A DNA stretch of 64,000 bases. Origin: Polyangium spumosum (GTDB taxonomy: Bacteria; Myxococcota_A; Polyangia; Polyangiales; Polyangiaceae). A model generated the notes under the pieces. The model was not told where the DNA came from. It ran no database searches and saw only the letters and a program-made list of their open reading frames with translations. The translations under genes were made by a program, and so were the position numbers. Of this stretch, positions 56,405 through 64,000 are shown piece after piece. The stretch is from the NCBI RefSeq assembly GCF_009649845.1, contig NZ_WJIE01000005.1:372001-436000 (forward strand), in the 5' to 3' direction. The first letter of the stretch is position 1, and each line of letters begins with the position of its first letter.

Positions 56405-59400
56405 CTAGCTCGCCGCGAGCAGCTTTCGCGCCACCTCGATGAGCTTGCGCGTCGGAGGGCGCAAGGACGCTTCGGCCTGGCTCGCGGCCTCGACGGCGCT
56501 CCGGAGCCCGTCCTGCGCGCCCGGCTCCGCGCGGCGCGCCGCGCAGAGCGCGAGCCACAAGGTAGCTCGCGCTGCGTGGTCGACGTTGCCGTTCTCCAGG
56601 GCGATCACACGTGCGTTCGTCGCATCCCTGAAGGCCTGCTCTTCGTCGCCGTTCCGCTCGCAGATCTCGACACGGCGGAGGAGCGCGAGCGTCGCGCGGT
56701 AATCACGTCCCGGTAGCGTGATGTCGATGGCCTCGTCGATCGCGGCGCGCGCGCGGCCGAGCTCCTCGATGCGCAGGAGACCGTCCGCGCACACGGAGAG
56801 CGCGCCCGCGAGCATCACGAGGTCCCCGGCGGCGCGGCACGTCTCCGCGGCGCGTTGCGCGGCCTCCACGGCCCGAGCCGCGTCTCCCGTGCGAAGGTAC
56901 GTCGTCGCCGTGTTCACGAGGACCTCACGCTCGAGCGTGCCGAACTTGAAGCGCTTGGCGCGCTCCGCGATGCTCTCGAAGAGCGGCAGCGCCGTCGCGA
57001 AGTCGCCGGCGTTCGATCGAGCGCACGCGAACGCGTTGTCCGCGTCGAGCTCGGCCCAGGGAGAGCCGAGCTCCCGCGCCGCGGCGCGCACGAGCTCCGT
57101 CGCGCGTTGCAGCCTCCCGACGTCGCTCGGATCGACCTCCGCCAGGAGCTCCAGGCGCATCCCGAGGGCGCGATAACGGAGCTCGAGGGGGCTCTCGGAG
57201 GCCAGCACGATCGCCTCCTCGGCGAGCGAGAGCCCGCGATGCCCACGCGAGAGCCTGGCGACGGCGAGGCGCGTCTCGATACGCAGGGTGACGTCCCCCT
57301 GCGCGTCGGCGTCGGCGACGAGGGTCGCGTCGTGATCGGCAGGCAGATGCCGCAGGATGGCCGCGATCGCGAGCGTGTGCACGCGTGCTTCGAGCCGCAC
57401 GCCCATGTCCGACACGCCGTCGAGGTGAATCCTCTCGAGCCGCTCTTTCGCCTCCGCCGCGCGACCGGCGCGAAACAAGGCGTCGACCACGTGGAGCTCC
57501 GCGCGCGCGCGCTCGGCGCCTCTCGAGATCTGCGCGAGCCTCTCGCCGAGCTCCATCGCGCGTTCGAACTCGCCGCCCGCGAGCGCCTTCTCCACGGCGC
57601 TGCCGTACCAGCGCGCGGCCTCCTCGCGATCCCCGAGCGACTCGTAACCCGCCGCGAGGAACGCCGCGTTCTCCTCGGCGACCTCGCGCCGCCCCACGGC
57701 CTCGAGCAGGCTGCGGTGGATGCGCCGGAACCACGGCTTCTGCCGCACGTCTTCGAGCGCCGCTTGCCGGACGATCTCCTGCGCGAACCCGTAATCCTGC
57801 CGCTCGCCGCGCACGATGAGCAGCCCCGACTCGACCAGGAGCTCGAGCGCTTGCTCCACGCTCCGCGCGTTCGTCCCCGCCGCCTCCACCGCCGCGACGA
57901 GCTGCTCCACCGGCAAACCCGAGCCGTAGAGCGCCACGCACGCGAGCACGTGTTGCGCCGCGCGCTCGCCGTCCGAGCCCGGGTCGAAGAACGAGTCGAG
58001 CCGCGCGCGCAAGAGGTCCCGCACCCCCGGCACCGAGGCCTTCAGGATCGACTCGTCACGCGGTCGCCACGCCGCGTCGCGCCACACGAGCGCGCCGGTC
58101 TCGTTCCACACGAGCAGCGGCTGCACGAGGAAAAACGGCACGCCCCCCGCGCCCTCGACCACGACGCGCTCGATCTCCTTCGAGATCGGCGCGACGTTCT
58201 GCACGAGCGCCGAGGCGTGCTTCGGGCCGAGCCCGTCGAGCATGACGCGCGTCGCGCCCGCCCCGATGCCTTGCTCGACGCAGCCCACGAAGCGGCGCAA
58301 GGCGACGCTCGGGTTCGGCTCGTCGCGCACGGTCACGATCACGAAGAGCCGACCGCGTCCCTTGCGGATCGCTCGCTCCGTGAGCATGCGCAAGAGCCCG
58401 AGTGTGTGCTCGTCGGCCCACTGCGCGTCGTCCATGTCGAGCACCGTGGGCTCCTCGAGGCTCGCCTCCACGAGCGCCTCCTCGATCGCCTCGATCGACG
58501 CCTCCAGCGCGGCGCGCGTCATCGCCGCCTCGACCGAGAGCGCGCGCTCGATCGCGTCGCGCATGCGCCCGAGCCCCTTCACGCCCTCGATCGCGGTGCG
58601 CAGCGCCCGCAGCGGCGTCCTGCGCTCCACCGAGCAACGCGCGTCGATCACGCGGCCGAACCCGTACGCCGCGGCCGACGCGACGATCTCGTCGGCGAGC
58701 CGCGTCCGACCCACGCCGAACGATCCCGTCACCAGCGCGACCCGCACGCTGCCCGCCGCCGCCTCCTCCGCGGCGCGCTCGAGCGTCTTCACCGCCGCCT
58801 CCCGCCCGACGAGGCGTGGCCTGTCCGTGAGCTCCTGCGGCGCGTTCTTGTCCTCGCCCACGAGCTTGCGCACCGCGCGATCGATCGGCTGGTGCTCGCG
58901 ATGCTCGCCGATCTCCGGATCCGTGCAGCGCCACGGCTTGCCCGGCGCGTGCGGCCCGTCCGCGAAGAGCAGCCGCTTGTCCACGAGCGGCAGGTACGGC
59001 GAGACCGGCATCCACGTCCCGTCGTCACGCACCACGTACGCGACGCCCGACTCGACGCCCGCGGGCAGCGCCCCCTTCGTCTTGCGCCAGACCCCGCCCC
59101 GCAGCGGCGTGCCCATGCGCGCCTCGTACGTCGGCGGATCGAGCGACACCACGCACCGGAGCGAGAGCGACAGGAGCGGCTCCGTGCTCTCGAGCAGCGC
59201 CATCAGCTTCTCCAGCGCGTTGTCGCCGGAGCCGCCGCGGTGGATGAAATCGTTGCGCGCAGAGACGAGCTCGGTCAGCGGTCGCCCCGAGGTGAAGGCG
59301 AGCATCTGCGCGAGCGCGGGATCGTACGCCTTCAAGGCGTTTCCCACGGCGCGCGTCAGCTCGCACCACATCCCGTCGGAGATCCGCGCGGCGCGCGCGA

Positions 59401-59725
59401 GCGCCTCCGCCACGGGCCGCGGCGCCGTCGCGCCCGAGAGCTTCGCGACGAGGGCGGCGAGGCCGAGCGAGAAGCCATAACGAACGATGCCGATCCCCAG
59501 CTCGAAGAGCCGCTTGCGCACGCCGGTCGCGTCGCCCTCGGCCCGCGCGATCTCCACGCCGACCGCGAGCGTGGCCACGGGCTCGGGCATCGTCGCGATA
59601 CGCGCCGCGAGCTCGTCGAGCAGGTCCTCGTCGAGCGGCTTCGGCGGCCGCACGCTGCGGAAGGTGCGCGGATCCGCGCTCTCCTCGTCGGGCGGCTGGC
59701 CTTCGTCGTCCTGGGGTGCGACCAC
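56405..59725 (-). CDS. Large ATPase with AAA/STAND-type core and TPR-like repeats
   Basis: 1106 residues from a GTG at 59725. An upstream GTG at 59815 lies within the murB 3' end and adds poorly conserved sequence. The N-terminal ~300 residues are a helical domain with HRGGSGDN. The nucleotide-binding core follows: Walker A-like GSFGVGRTRL near 330-340, in which Arg replaces the usual Lys, and Walker B-like TVLDMDDAQWADEHTLGLLR near 440. The C-terminal ~500 residues are helical repeats. This AAA_16/STAND architecture typically senses ligands or partners and signals through oligomerisation. No DNA-binding domain is visible, so it is not an obvious MalT/LuxR-type regulator. Confidence 0.85.
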   Translation of the reverse strand: MVAPQDDEGQPPDEESADPRTFRSVRPPKPLDEDLLDELAARIATMPEPVATLAVGVEIARAEGDATGVRKRLFELGIGIVRYGFSLGLAALVAKLSGATAPRPVAEALARAARISDGMWCELTRAVGNALKAYDPALAQMLAFTSGRPLTELVSARNDFIHRGGSGDNALEKLMALLESTEPLLSLSLRCVVSLDPPTYEARMGTPLRGGVWRKTKGALPAGVESGVAYVVRDDGTWMPVSPYLPLVDKRLLFADGPHAPGKPWRCTDPEIGEHREHQPIDRAVRKLVGEDKNAPQELTDRPRLVGREAAVKTLERAAEEAAAGSVRVALVTGSFGVGRTRLADEIVASAAAYGFGRVIDARCSVERRTPLRALRTAIEGVKGLGRMRDAIERALSVEAAMTRAALEASIEAIEEALVEASLEEPTVLDMDDAQWADEHTLGLLRMLTERAIRKGRGRLFVIVTVRDEPNPSVALRRFVGCVEQGIGAGATRVMLDGLGPKHASALVQNVAPISKEIERVVVEGAGGVPFFLVQPLLVWNETGALVWRDAAWRPRDESILKASVPGVRDLLRARLDSFFDPGSDGERAAQHVLACVALYGSGLPVEQLVAAVEAAGTNARSVEQALELLVESGLLIVRGERQDYGFAQEIVRQAALEDVRQKPWFRRIHRSLLEAVGRREVAEENAAFLAAGYESLGDREEAARWYGSAVEKALAGGEFERAMELGERLAQISRGAERARAELHVVDALFRAGRAAEAKERLERIHLDGVSDMGVRLEARVHTLAIAAILRHLPADHDATLVADADAQGDVTLRIETRLAVARLSRGHRGLSLAEEAIVLASESPLELRYRALGMRLELLAEVDPSDVGRLQRATELVRAAARELGSPWAELDADNAFACARSNAGDFATALPLFESIAERAKRFKFGTLEREVLVNTATTYLRTGDAARAVEAAQRAAETCRAAGDLVMLAGALSVCADGLLRIEELGRARAAIDEAIDITLPGRDYRATLALLRRVEICERNGDEEQAFRDATNARVIALENGNVDHAARATLWLALCAARRAEPGAQDGLRSAVEAASQAEASLRPPTRKLIEVARKLLAAS

Positions 59726-59786
59726 GGGCGAGAGCGTAGCGCGTAAGCACGTTCGCGGCGGGAAAACCCGCGGAAAACGCGCGGGT

Positions 59787-60890
59787 TCAGGTCGTTGGGT
59801 GCCCCACGAGGTCACTGACCTCTTCCGGCCGGAAGCCGAGCATCACGGGCTCCGGCACGAGCCGCACGCCGAAGCGGTCGAGCACCACGTCGCGGATGCG
59901 CCGCGCGAAGCGGAGGATGTCGTCGGCCGTCGCGCCGCCGCGGTTGACGATCGCGAGGGCGTGACGCGTGGACAGACCCACGGCGCCGTCAGCCGTGCCC
60001 TTCTTGAACCCGGCGCGCTCGATGAGCCACGCGGCCGGGAGCTTCACGCGGCCCGGGCCCGCGGGAAACTGGGGGATGCTCTCGCCGGGATCGAGCACGT
60101 TCGTGGCCTCGATCCGCGCGCGCGCCTCGGCGAAGGTCGGCTCGTCGAGCGTGGGGTTCACGAAGAACGACCCGGCGCTCCGCGCGTTCTCGTCGCCGGG
60201 CTCGACGAGCATCGACTTGCGACGACGCAGCGTGAGCACGGCCTTGCGCACGTCCACGAGCGAGGGCGCTTGCCCGGCGCCCGTCTCGCGCAGGTGCCGC
60301 TCGAGCTCCGCGTACCGCACGGCCGCCGCGCCGCCGCGCTTGAGCGAGAACGTCACGCCGACGATCACGAACCTCCCGCTCGCGCGGCGCTTGAAGACGC
60401 TGTCGCGGTAGCCGAAGCGGCAGCCGAGCCGATCGATGCCCACGGTCGCGCCGCTGCGCCGATCGATGCCGTAGACGAACGTGATCACGTCGCCCGCTTC
60501 CTGGCCGTACGCGCCGATGTTCTGGATCGGCGCCGCGCCCACGTCGCCCGGGATGCCCGAGAGGCACTCGAGCCCGGCCCAGCCTTGCTCCACGGTCATC
60601 GCGACGAGCGCGTCCCAGCCCTCGCCCGCGCCCGCGCTCAAGGTCACCCGATCCCCCTCGATCGCGTGGTTCACGCCGGAGACCGCGACGCGCAGGACGA
60701 GGCCATCGACGCCGCGGTCCGCGACGAGCACGTTCGAGCCGCCGCCGAGCACGGTGACGTCGAGCCGCTGGCTGCGCGCCCACGCGAGCGCTTCGAGCAC
60801 GGCGTCCTCCGTGCGCGCCTCGACGTACCGCGCCGCCGGTCCGCCCACGCCGAGCGTGGTCCGCGGCGCGAGCGGCACGTCGAAGAGCAT
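59787..60890 (-). CDS. murB: UDP-N-acetylenolpyruvoylglucosamine reductase
   Basis: 367 residues from the ATG at 60890 (GGAGG immediately upstream). The FAD-binding motifs are present: TTLGVGGPAARYVEA near the start, VTVLGGGSNVLVADRGVDG, and ECLSGIPGDVGAAPIQNIGAYGQE with the conserved Arg/Tyr region. A type I/II hallmark, CRFGYRDSVFK, follows, and SAGSFFVNP carries the catalytic Ser. The enzyme reduces enolpyruvyl-UDP-GlcNAc to UDP-MurNAc with NADPH, the second step of peptidoglycan precursor synthesis. It sits away from the usual division/cell-wall cluster, after a DUF3857-type gene. Confidence 0.96.
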   Translation of the reverse strand: MLFDVPLAPRTTLGVGGPAARYVEARTEDAVLEALAWARSQRLDVTVLGGGSNVLVADRGVDGLVLRVAVSGVNHAIEGDRVTLSAGAGEGWDALVAMTVEQGWAGLECLSGIPGDVGAAPIQNIGAYGQEAGDVITFVYGIDRRSGATVGIDRLGCRFGYRDSVFKRRASGRFVIVGVTFSLKRGGAAAVRYAELERHLRETGAGQAPSLVDVRKAVLTLRRRKSMLVEPGDENARSAGSFFVNPTLDEPTFAEARARIEATNVLDPGESIPQFPAGPGRVKLPAAWLIERAGFKKGTADGAVGLSTRHALAIVNRGGATADDILRFARRIRDVVLDRFGVRLVPEPVMLGFRPEEVSDLVGHPTT

Positions 60891-60946
60891 GCCCTCCGGC
60901 GCGCGGAGAGGCGCTTGAGGCGCCTGGGGGCGGAGGCCACGCAGGC

Positions 60947-63900
60947 TCAGGGCGACACCTTCACGCGCGTGCCGGCCATGAAGCCGTCGTCCACGGCGCG
61001 CACGCGCTCGACGAAGTTGTCGTAGTCGCTCGCCGCGACCGTGCCGGTCGGCAGATCGAGCACGAACGCCTCCTCGATCACGCCCGCCTCGTACGTGCCC
61101 TCGCGCGACGCGGCGAGGCCTTCGTACGCGACCTTCACCGCCGACGGCGCGCGCGCGATCGCGGCCCCCTTCGGCAGCTCGATGCGACGGCGCACGCGGT
61201 ACTGCAGCGGCCTGTCGATGGTCAGCGCGCTCTCGCGGCCCGCGCGTGACGCGTAGAACGACGCGAGCGTGCTCGAGAAGCCGCGGGCGAGGTGCATGGG
61301 CTCGAGCCCCGGGAGCAGCCACGTCTTGCCGTCGCGGGTCTCGGGCTGCGAGTAGCCGAAGATCGCGATCTTCGCGCGCACCGACACCTCCCACGAGCCC
61401 TCGCTCGACCCGAGCTCCACGTCCTCGACGTCGGCCCACGGCACCCACGTGAGCACCACGTTGCGCAGCATCTCGCGCCGGTCCGTGCCGACGACCATGT
61501 CGAGCGAGTCCGCGAGCGACTGCGCCTCGCGCCCGCGCAGCGCGATCGAGAACGTGCCACGCGCGACGCCCGACGCGTCGAGCGCGAGCTTGATGTCGAT
61601 CTCGTCGCCCTTCTCGCTCGCGTCGCCCTGCACCGTGACGAGGCTGCCGTCGGGCAGGATCGCGTTTCGGCCGCGCAGCTCCGGGCTCACGCGGCCCGGG
61701 GGCAAGGGCGGCCCGTCCACGTCGGCGTCGATCCAGAGCTCGCCCTCGGGCAAACGCGCGACGACGAGCGGGTAGCGGAACCGGCCCACGTGGGGCGGGA
61801 AATCCGGCGCGCCGCTGAAGGGCTCGGTCTCCGCGATCGCGAGGCGCGCGTCCACGCCGAGCTCGCGCAGCGCGCGCCACACCACGAGCGCGCGGCTGCC
61901 CTGGCCGAGCTCGAGCACCGTGCGCGCCGTCGTCTGTTGCGGGCCCGTGCCGTACATGGCCGACACGTCCGAGAGCTCGCCGCCGCCGGGCACCTTCACG
62001 CGCTTGCCGACGGCCGTGACCACGCGCTCGACGAGCGCCTTCGAGGGCGTCGTGACGCTCCCCGCGGCCTCGCGCGCGAACCGCGCCACGTACGGATCCT
62101 TGTCCTCGAGCGCGCGGACGTGGTCGTCGAGCAAGCGCCCGAGGTTCGCCCACGTCTGCGTGCCGAAGCAGATCGCCACCGACTGCTCGAGCCTCGGCAC
62201 GCCGTCCTCGATGCGGCGCGGCTCCTTGTTCTCGATGCGCCAGACGCGGACCTCGTCGCCCTTGTCCGTGCGCACCTGGGGCTTGCCGAGCAAGGCGTGT
62301 GACCAGAGGCCGAGCGCGAGCGAGGCGGGGCGGCGCAGCTCGATCTCGGCCTCGCGCACACCGGTGCGCGCCGGCAAGAGATCGGGCCCGTCGACCACGA
62401 TCTGCCCGCCCGCGTCCGGCACCACGAACCCTTCGAGGATCTGCTCGACGTAGTCGCCCTTCTCGAGCTCCGACAGATCGCTGTGGCTCTGCGCGGCGTG
62501 CGCGACCTGATCGGGCTCGACCACGCGGCCGTCGCGCTTGTGGATCCGGCGCCTGAGCAAGCGCTGCGCCGCGTTCGCCTCGATGGCGGGCCCGTACGAG
62601 ACGGCGCCCTCCGCCACGTCCGTCGTGCCCGACACGCGCCGCAGATCGTAGACGAGGTACCGGAGCACGCCGCCCGCATCGAGGGCGTAACGCTCCACGT
62701 GCCGCAGCACCGCCGTCCCCGCGCCGGGCATCACGTTCTCCGCGCGGTCCGCCGCCACGAGGCGCGCGCCTTCGACCTCGAGCTCGCGCGCCTGATCCGG
62801 CTCGAGCGCGAGGATCCGGCGCAGGATCGGGATCGCGTACGGCGCGTCGACGGCCACGCGCTGGTCGCGCTCGAGGCGCGGACGCACGAGGTCCGATCGG
62901 TTCTTGCCGGCCGCGAAGCCCAGCGCGTCGAGCAAGCGCCGCCGCGCCGGCGGCGTCGCGTCGTAGGCCGCGATCGCCGCGTCGAGGTCCCCCGCGAGCA
63001 CGTGCAGCCCCACCTCGGTTCCGCGGAACGCGTCCGGCGACGAGCGCAGGCGCCGCACGCGGCCGAGCTCCGCGAGCGCCGCGCGCGTGTCGCCCCGCTG
63101 CTGATGCGCGTACATGCACGCGAGATCCGCGCGGCTCGTCCCTCCCGAGCACGCGGCCTTCACCGCATCGGCGCCCACCCGCCCGTGCAGGTACGTGTCG
63201 ACCCGCGCGAGCAGCGGTGATCCCGGCGCCGCCGTCTCCAGCGCGCGGTACGCGTCCTCCGCGACGTCGAGCATCTGCCCGCGCTTCGCCGCGGCCGCCA
63301 CGTACGTGAGCGTCATCGGGTCCGTCACGGACTTCTCGGCCGCGGGTTTGTCCGCGGTCGTCCCCGGCGTCCCCGGTGAAGGAGGCCGCACGCCGAGCTC
63401 GCCGAGCGCGTCGGCGAGCCCCTCGACCACGCGCCTGCGCTCCGTCAGCGCCGCGCGCGTCACGAGCGCCTCCCACGCCTTCGGCCAAGCCGCGAGCGTC
63501 TTCTCCGTGTACGCGCGCAGCCGCTCGATCTGCTTCGAGTCCGGCAGATCGTCGGCCTTCGCCGTCGCCCGCGCCGCCAGCAAGAACACCCGCGGGCTGC
63601 TCGTCTCCGGCAGGCCGCGCTCCTCGAGGAGGTGCTCGGCGATCCGCGCCTCGCCGAGCCCGAGCAGCGCCGCCGTCGTGAGCGCGAGGGGCGCCTCGCC
63701 GCTCCGCGTCGCCGTGATCTCGATCGGCGTCGCGCTCGCGGCTTTGTTCACCGTCGCCACGTCACCCGCGCTCGGCGCGCGCAGCGGCAGGGGCAGGCCG
63801 TCGTCGCCCCACACGTCGAGCTCGATCTCGTCGCCGTCGTTCATCTGCCCGACCCGCACGACGACACGCGCGCGCCCCGCCGAGAGCTCCACGCTCCCGA

Positions 63901-64000
63901 GCCGCGTCACGGCCGACGACCCGGCCTCGAAGCCGCGACGGAGCACGCGTGTCCCCGCGACGTCGACCACCGCCGCCGACGTCGACGAGAGCGCGAGGTA
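60947..64000 (-). CDS. DUF3857/transglutaminase-like protein, 5' end outside the window
   Basis: At least 1017 residues; the frame stays open to the right edge, so the start is not seen. Visible in order: a beta-rich start, TPR-like helical repeats (about 80-400), a DUF3857-type domain (RYALDAGGVLRYLVYDLRRV, EKGDYVEQILEGFVVP) and a transglutaminase-like region. In the latter the usual catalytic GDCKD is replaced by LGQGSRALVVWRALRELG, so the Cys is missing and the domain is probably inactive. A C-terminal beta-rich domain ends the protein. It is probably periplasmic or surface-associated, in line with family members, but the signal sequence is not visible. Confidence 0.85.
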   Translation of the reverse strand, partial: YLALSSTSAAVVDVAGTRVLRRGFEAGSSAVTRLGSVELSAGRARVVVRVGQMNDGDEIELDVWGDDGLPLPLRAPSAGDVATVNKAASATPIEITATRSGEAPLALTTAALLGLGEARIAEHLLEERGLPETSSPRVFLLAARATAKADDLPDSKQIERLRAYTEKTLAAWPKAWEALVTRAALTERRRVVEGLADALGELGVRPPSPGTPGTTADKPAAEKSVTDPMTLTYVAAAAKRGQMLDVAEDAYRALETAAPGSPLLARVDTYLHGRVGADAVKAACSGGTSRADLACMYAHQQRGDTRAALAELGRVRRLRSSPDAFRGTEVGLHVLAGDLDAAIAAYDATPPARRRLLDALGFAAGKNRSDLVRPRLERDQRVAVDAPYAIPILRRILALEPDQARELEVEGARLVAADRAENVMPGAGTAVLRHVERYALDAGGVLRYLVYDLRRVSGTTDVAEGAVSYGPAIEANAAQRLLRRRIHKRDGRVVEPDQVAHAAQSHSDLSELEKGDYVEQILEGFVVPDAGGQIVVDGPDLLPARTGVREAEIELRRPASLALGLWSHALLGKPQVRTDKGDEVRVWRIENKEPRRIEDGVPRLEQSVAICFGTQTWANLGRLLDDHVRALEDKDPYVARFAREAAGSVTTPSKALVERVVTAVGKRVKVPGGGELSDVSAMYGTGPQQTTARTVLELGQGSRALVVWRALRELGVDARLAIAETEPFSGAPDFPPHVGRFRYPLVVARLPEGELWIDADVDGPPLPPGRVSPELRGRNAILPDGSLVTVQGDASEKGDEIDIKLALDASGVARGTFSIALRGREAQSLADSLDMVVGTDRREMLRNVVLTWVPWADVEDVELGSSEGSWEVSVRAKIAIFGYSQPETRDGKTWLLPGLEPMHLARGFSSTLASFYASRAGRESALTIDRPLQYRVRRRIELPKGAAIARAPSAVKVAYEGLAASREGTYEAGVIEEAFVLDLPTGTVAASDYDNFVERVRAVDDGFMAGTRVKVSP

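Overview
The window is about 70% G+C and gene-dense. It carries hallmarks of a large-genome myxobacterium, probably of the Polyangiales (Sorangium/Polyangium type): kinases of the HRD/DFG Ser/Thr family fused to a repeat domain, lipoproteins built from Cys/Asp-rich MopE-type repeats, a GltJ/AgmX-like zinc-ribbon/GYF protein, an OmpA protein with TSP3 repeats, and many lipoproteins with Ala/Pro/Gly-rich linkers. Genus is inference; no rRNA or tRNA was seen.

Layout. 1-5.6 kb: the start of a plsC-type acyltransferase, a lipoprotein, glmU, ribA and an ion-transporter-family protein. 5.6-14.8 kb: a metallophosphoesterase with a GAF-like C-terminus, then an operon of alpha/beta-hydrolase lipoprotein, RND adaptor and RND pump. 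14.8-24.9 kb: envelope proteins, an ECF sigma factor with a partner gene, MopE-type lipoproteins, a formylglycine-generating-enzyme-like lipoprotein and a decayed MopE fragment. 25-30 kb: a SpoIIE/PP2C phosphatase next to a Ser/Thr kinase. 30-34.7 kb: secreted and outer-membrane proteins, including a compact lower-GC three-gene operon.

35.3-47.6 kb, all on the minus strand, is the most unusual part. It holds three sets of (i) a tetrapyrrole-methylase-fold N-methyltransferase closely resembling borosin RiPP methyltransferases (OphMA of fungi, SonM of Shewanella), (ii) a 76-91 residue SonA-like precursor with an ungapped conserved N-terminus and a completely divergent C-terminus, and (iii) a large Ser/Thr kinase with a transmembrane segment and repeat domain. 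Each precursor stop codon is followed within 10-17 nt by a strong inverted repeat. Downstream lies a roughly 43-bp periodic array of CCCTNNNAGGG-type palindromes (34.77-35.25 kb). A second 43-bp tandem array with a CCTTCGAAGG palindrome is embedded in a coding region at 16.1-16.3 kb.

47.8-64 kb: a methylmalonyl-CoA mutase catalytic chain, an envelope/motility-like group (OmpA-TSP3, zinc-ribbon proteins, GltJ-like protein, DUF4384-like lipoprotein), a large ATPase with TPR-like repeats, murB, and the body of a DUF3857/transglutaminase-like protein cut by the right edge.

The central hypothesis is that the three methyltransferase/precursor pairs make three different backbone-N-methylated peptides. 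The co-duplicated kinases may regulate or modify the system; that part is inference.
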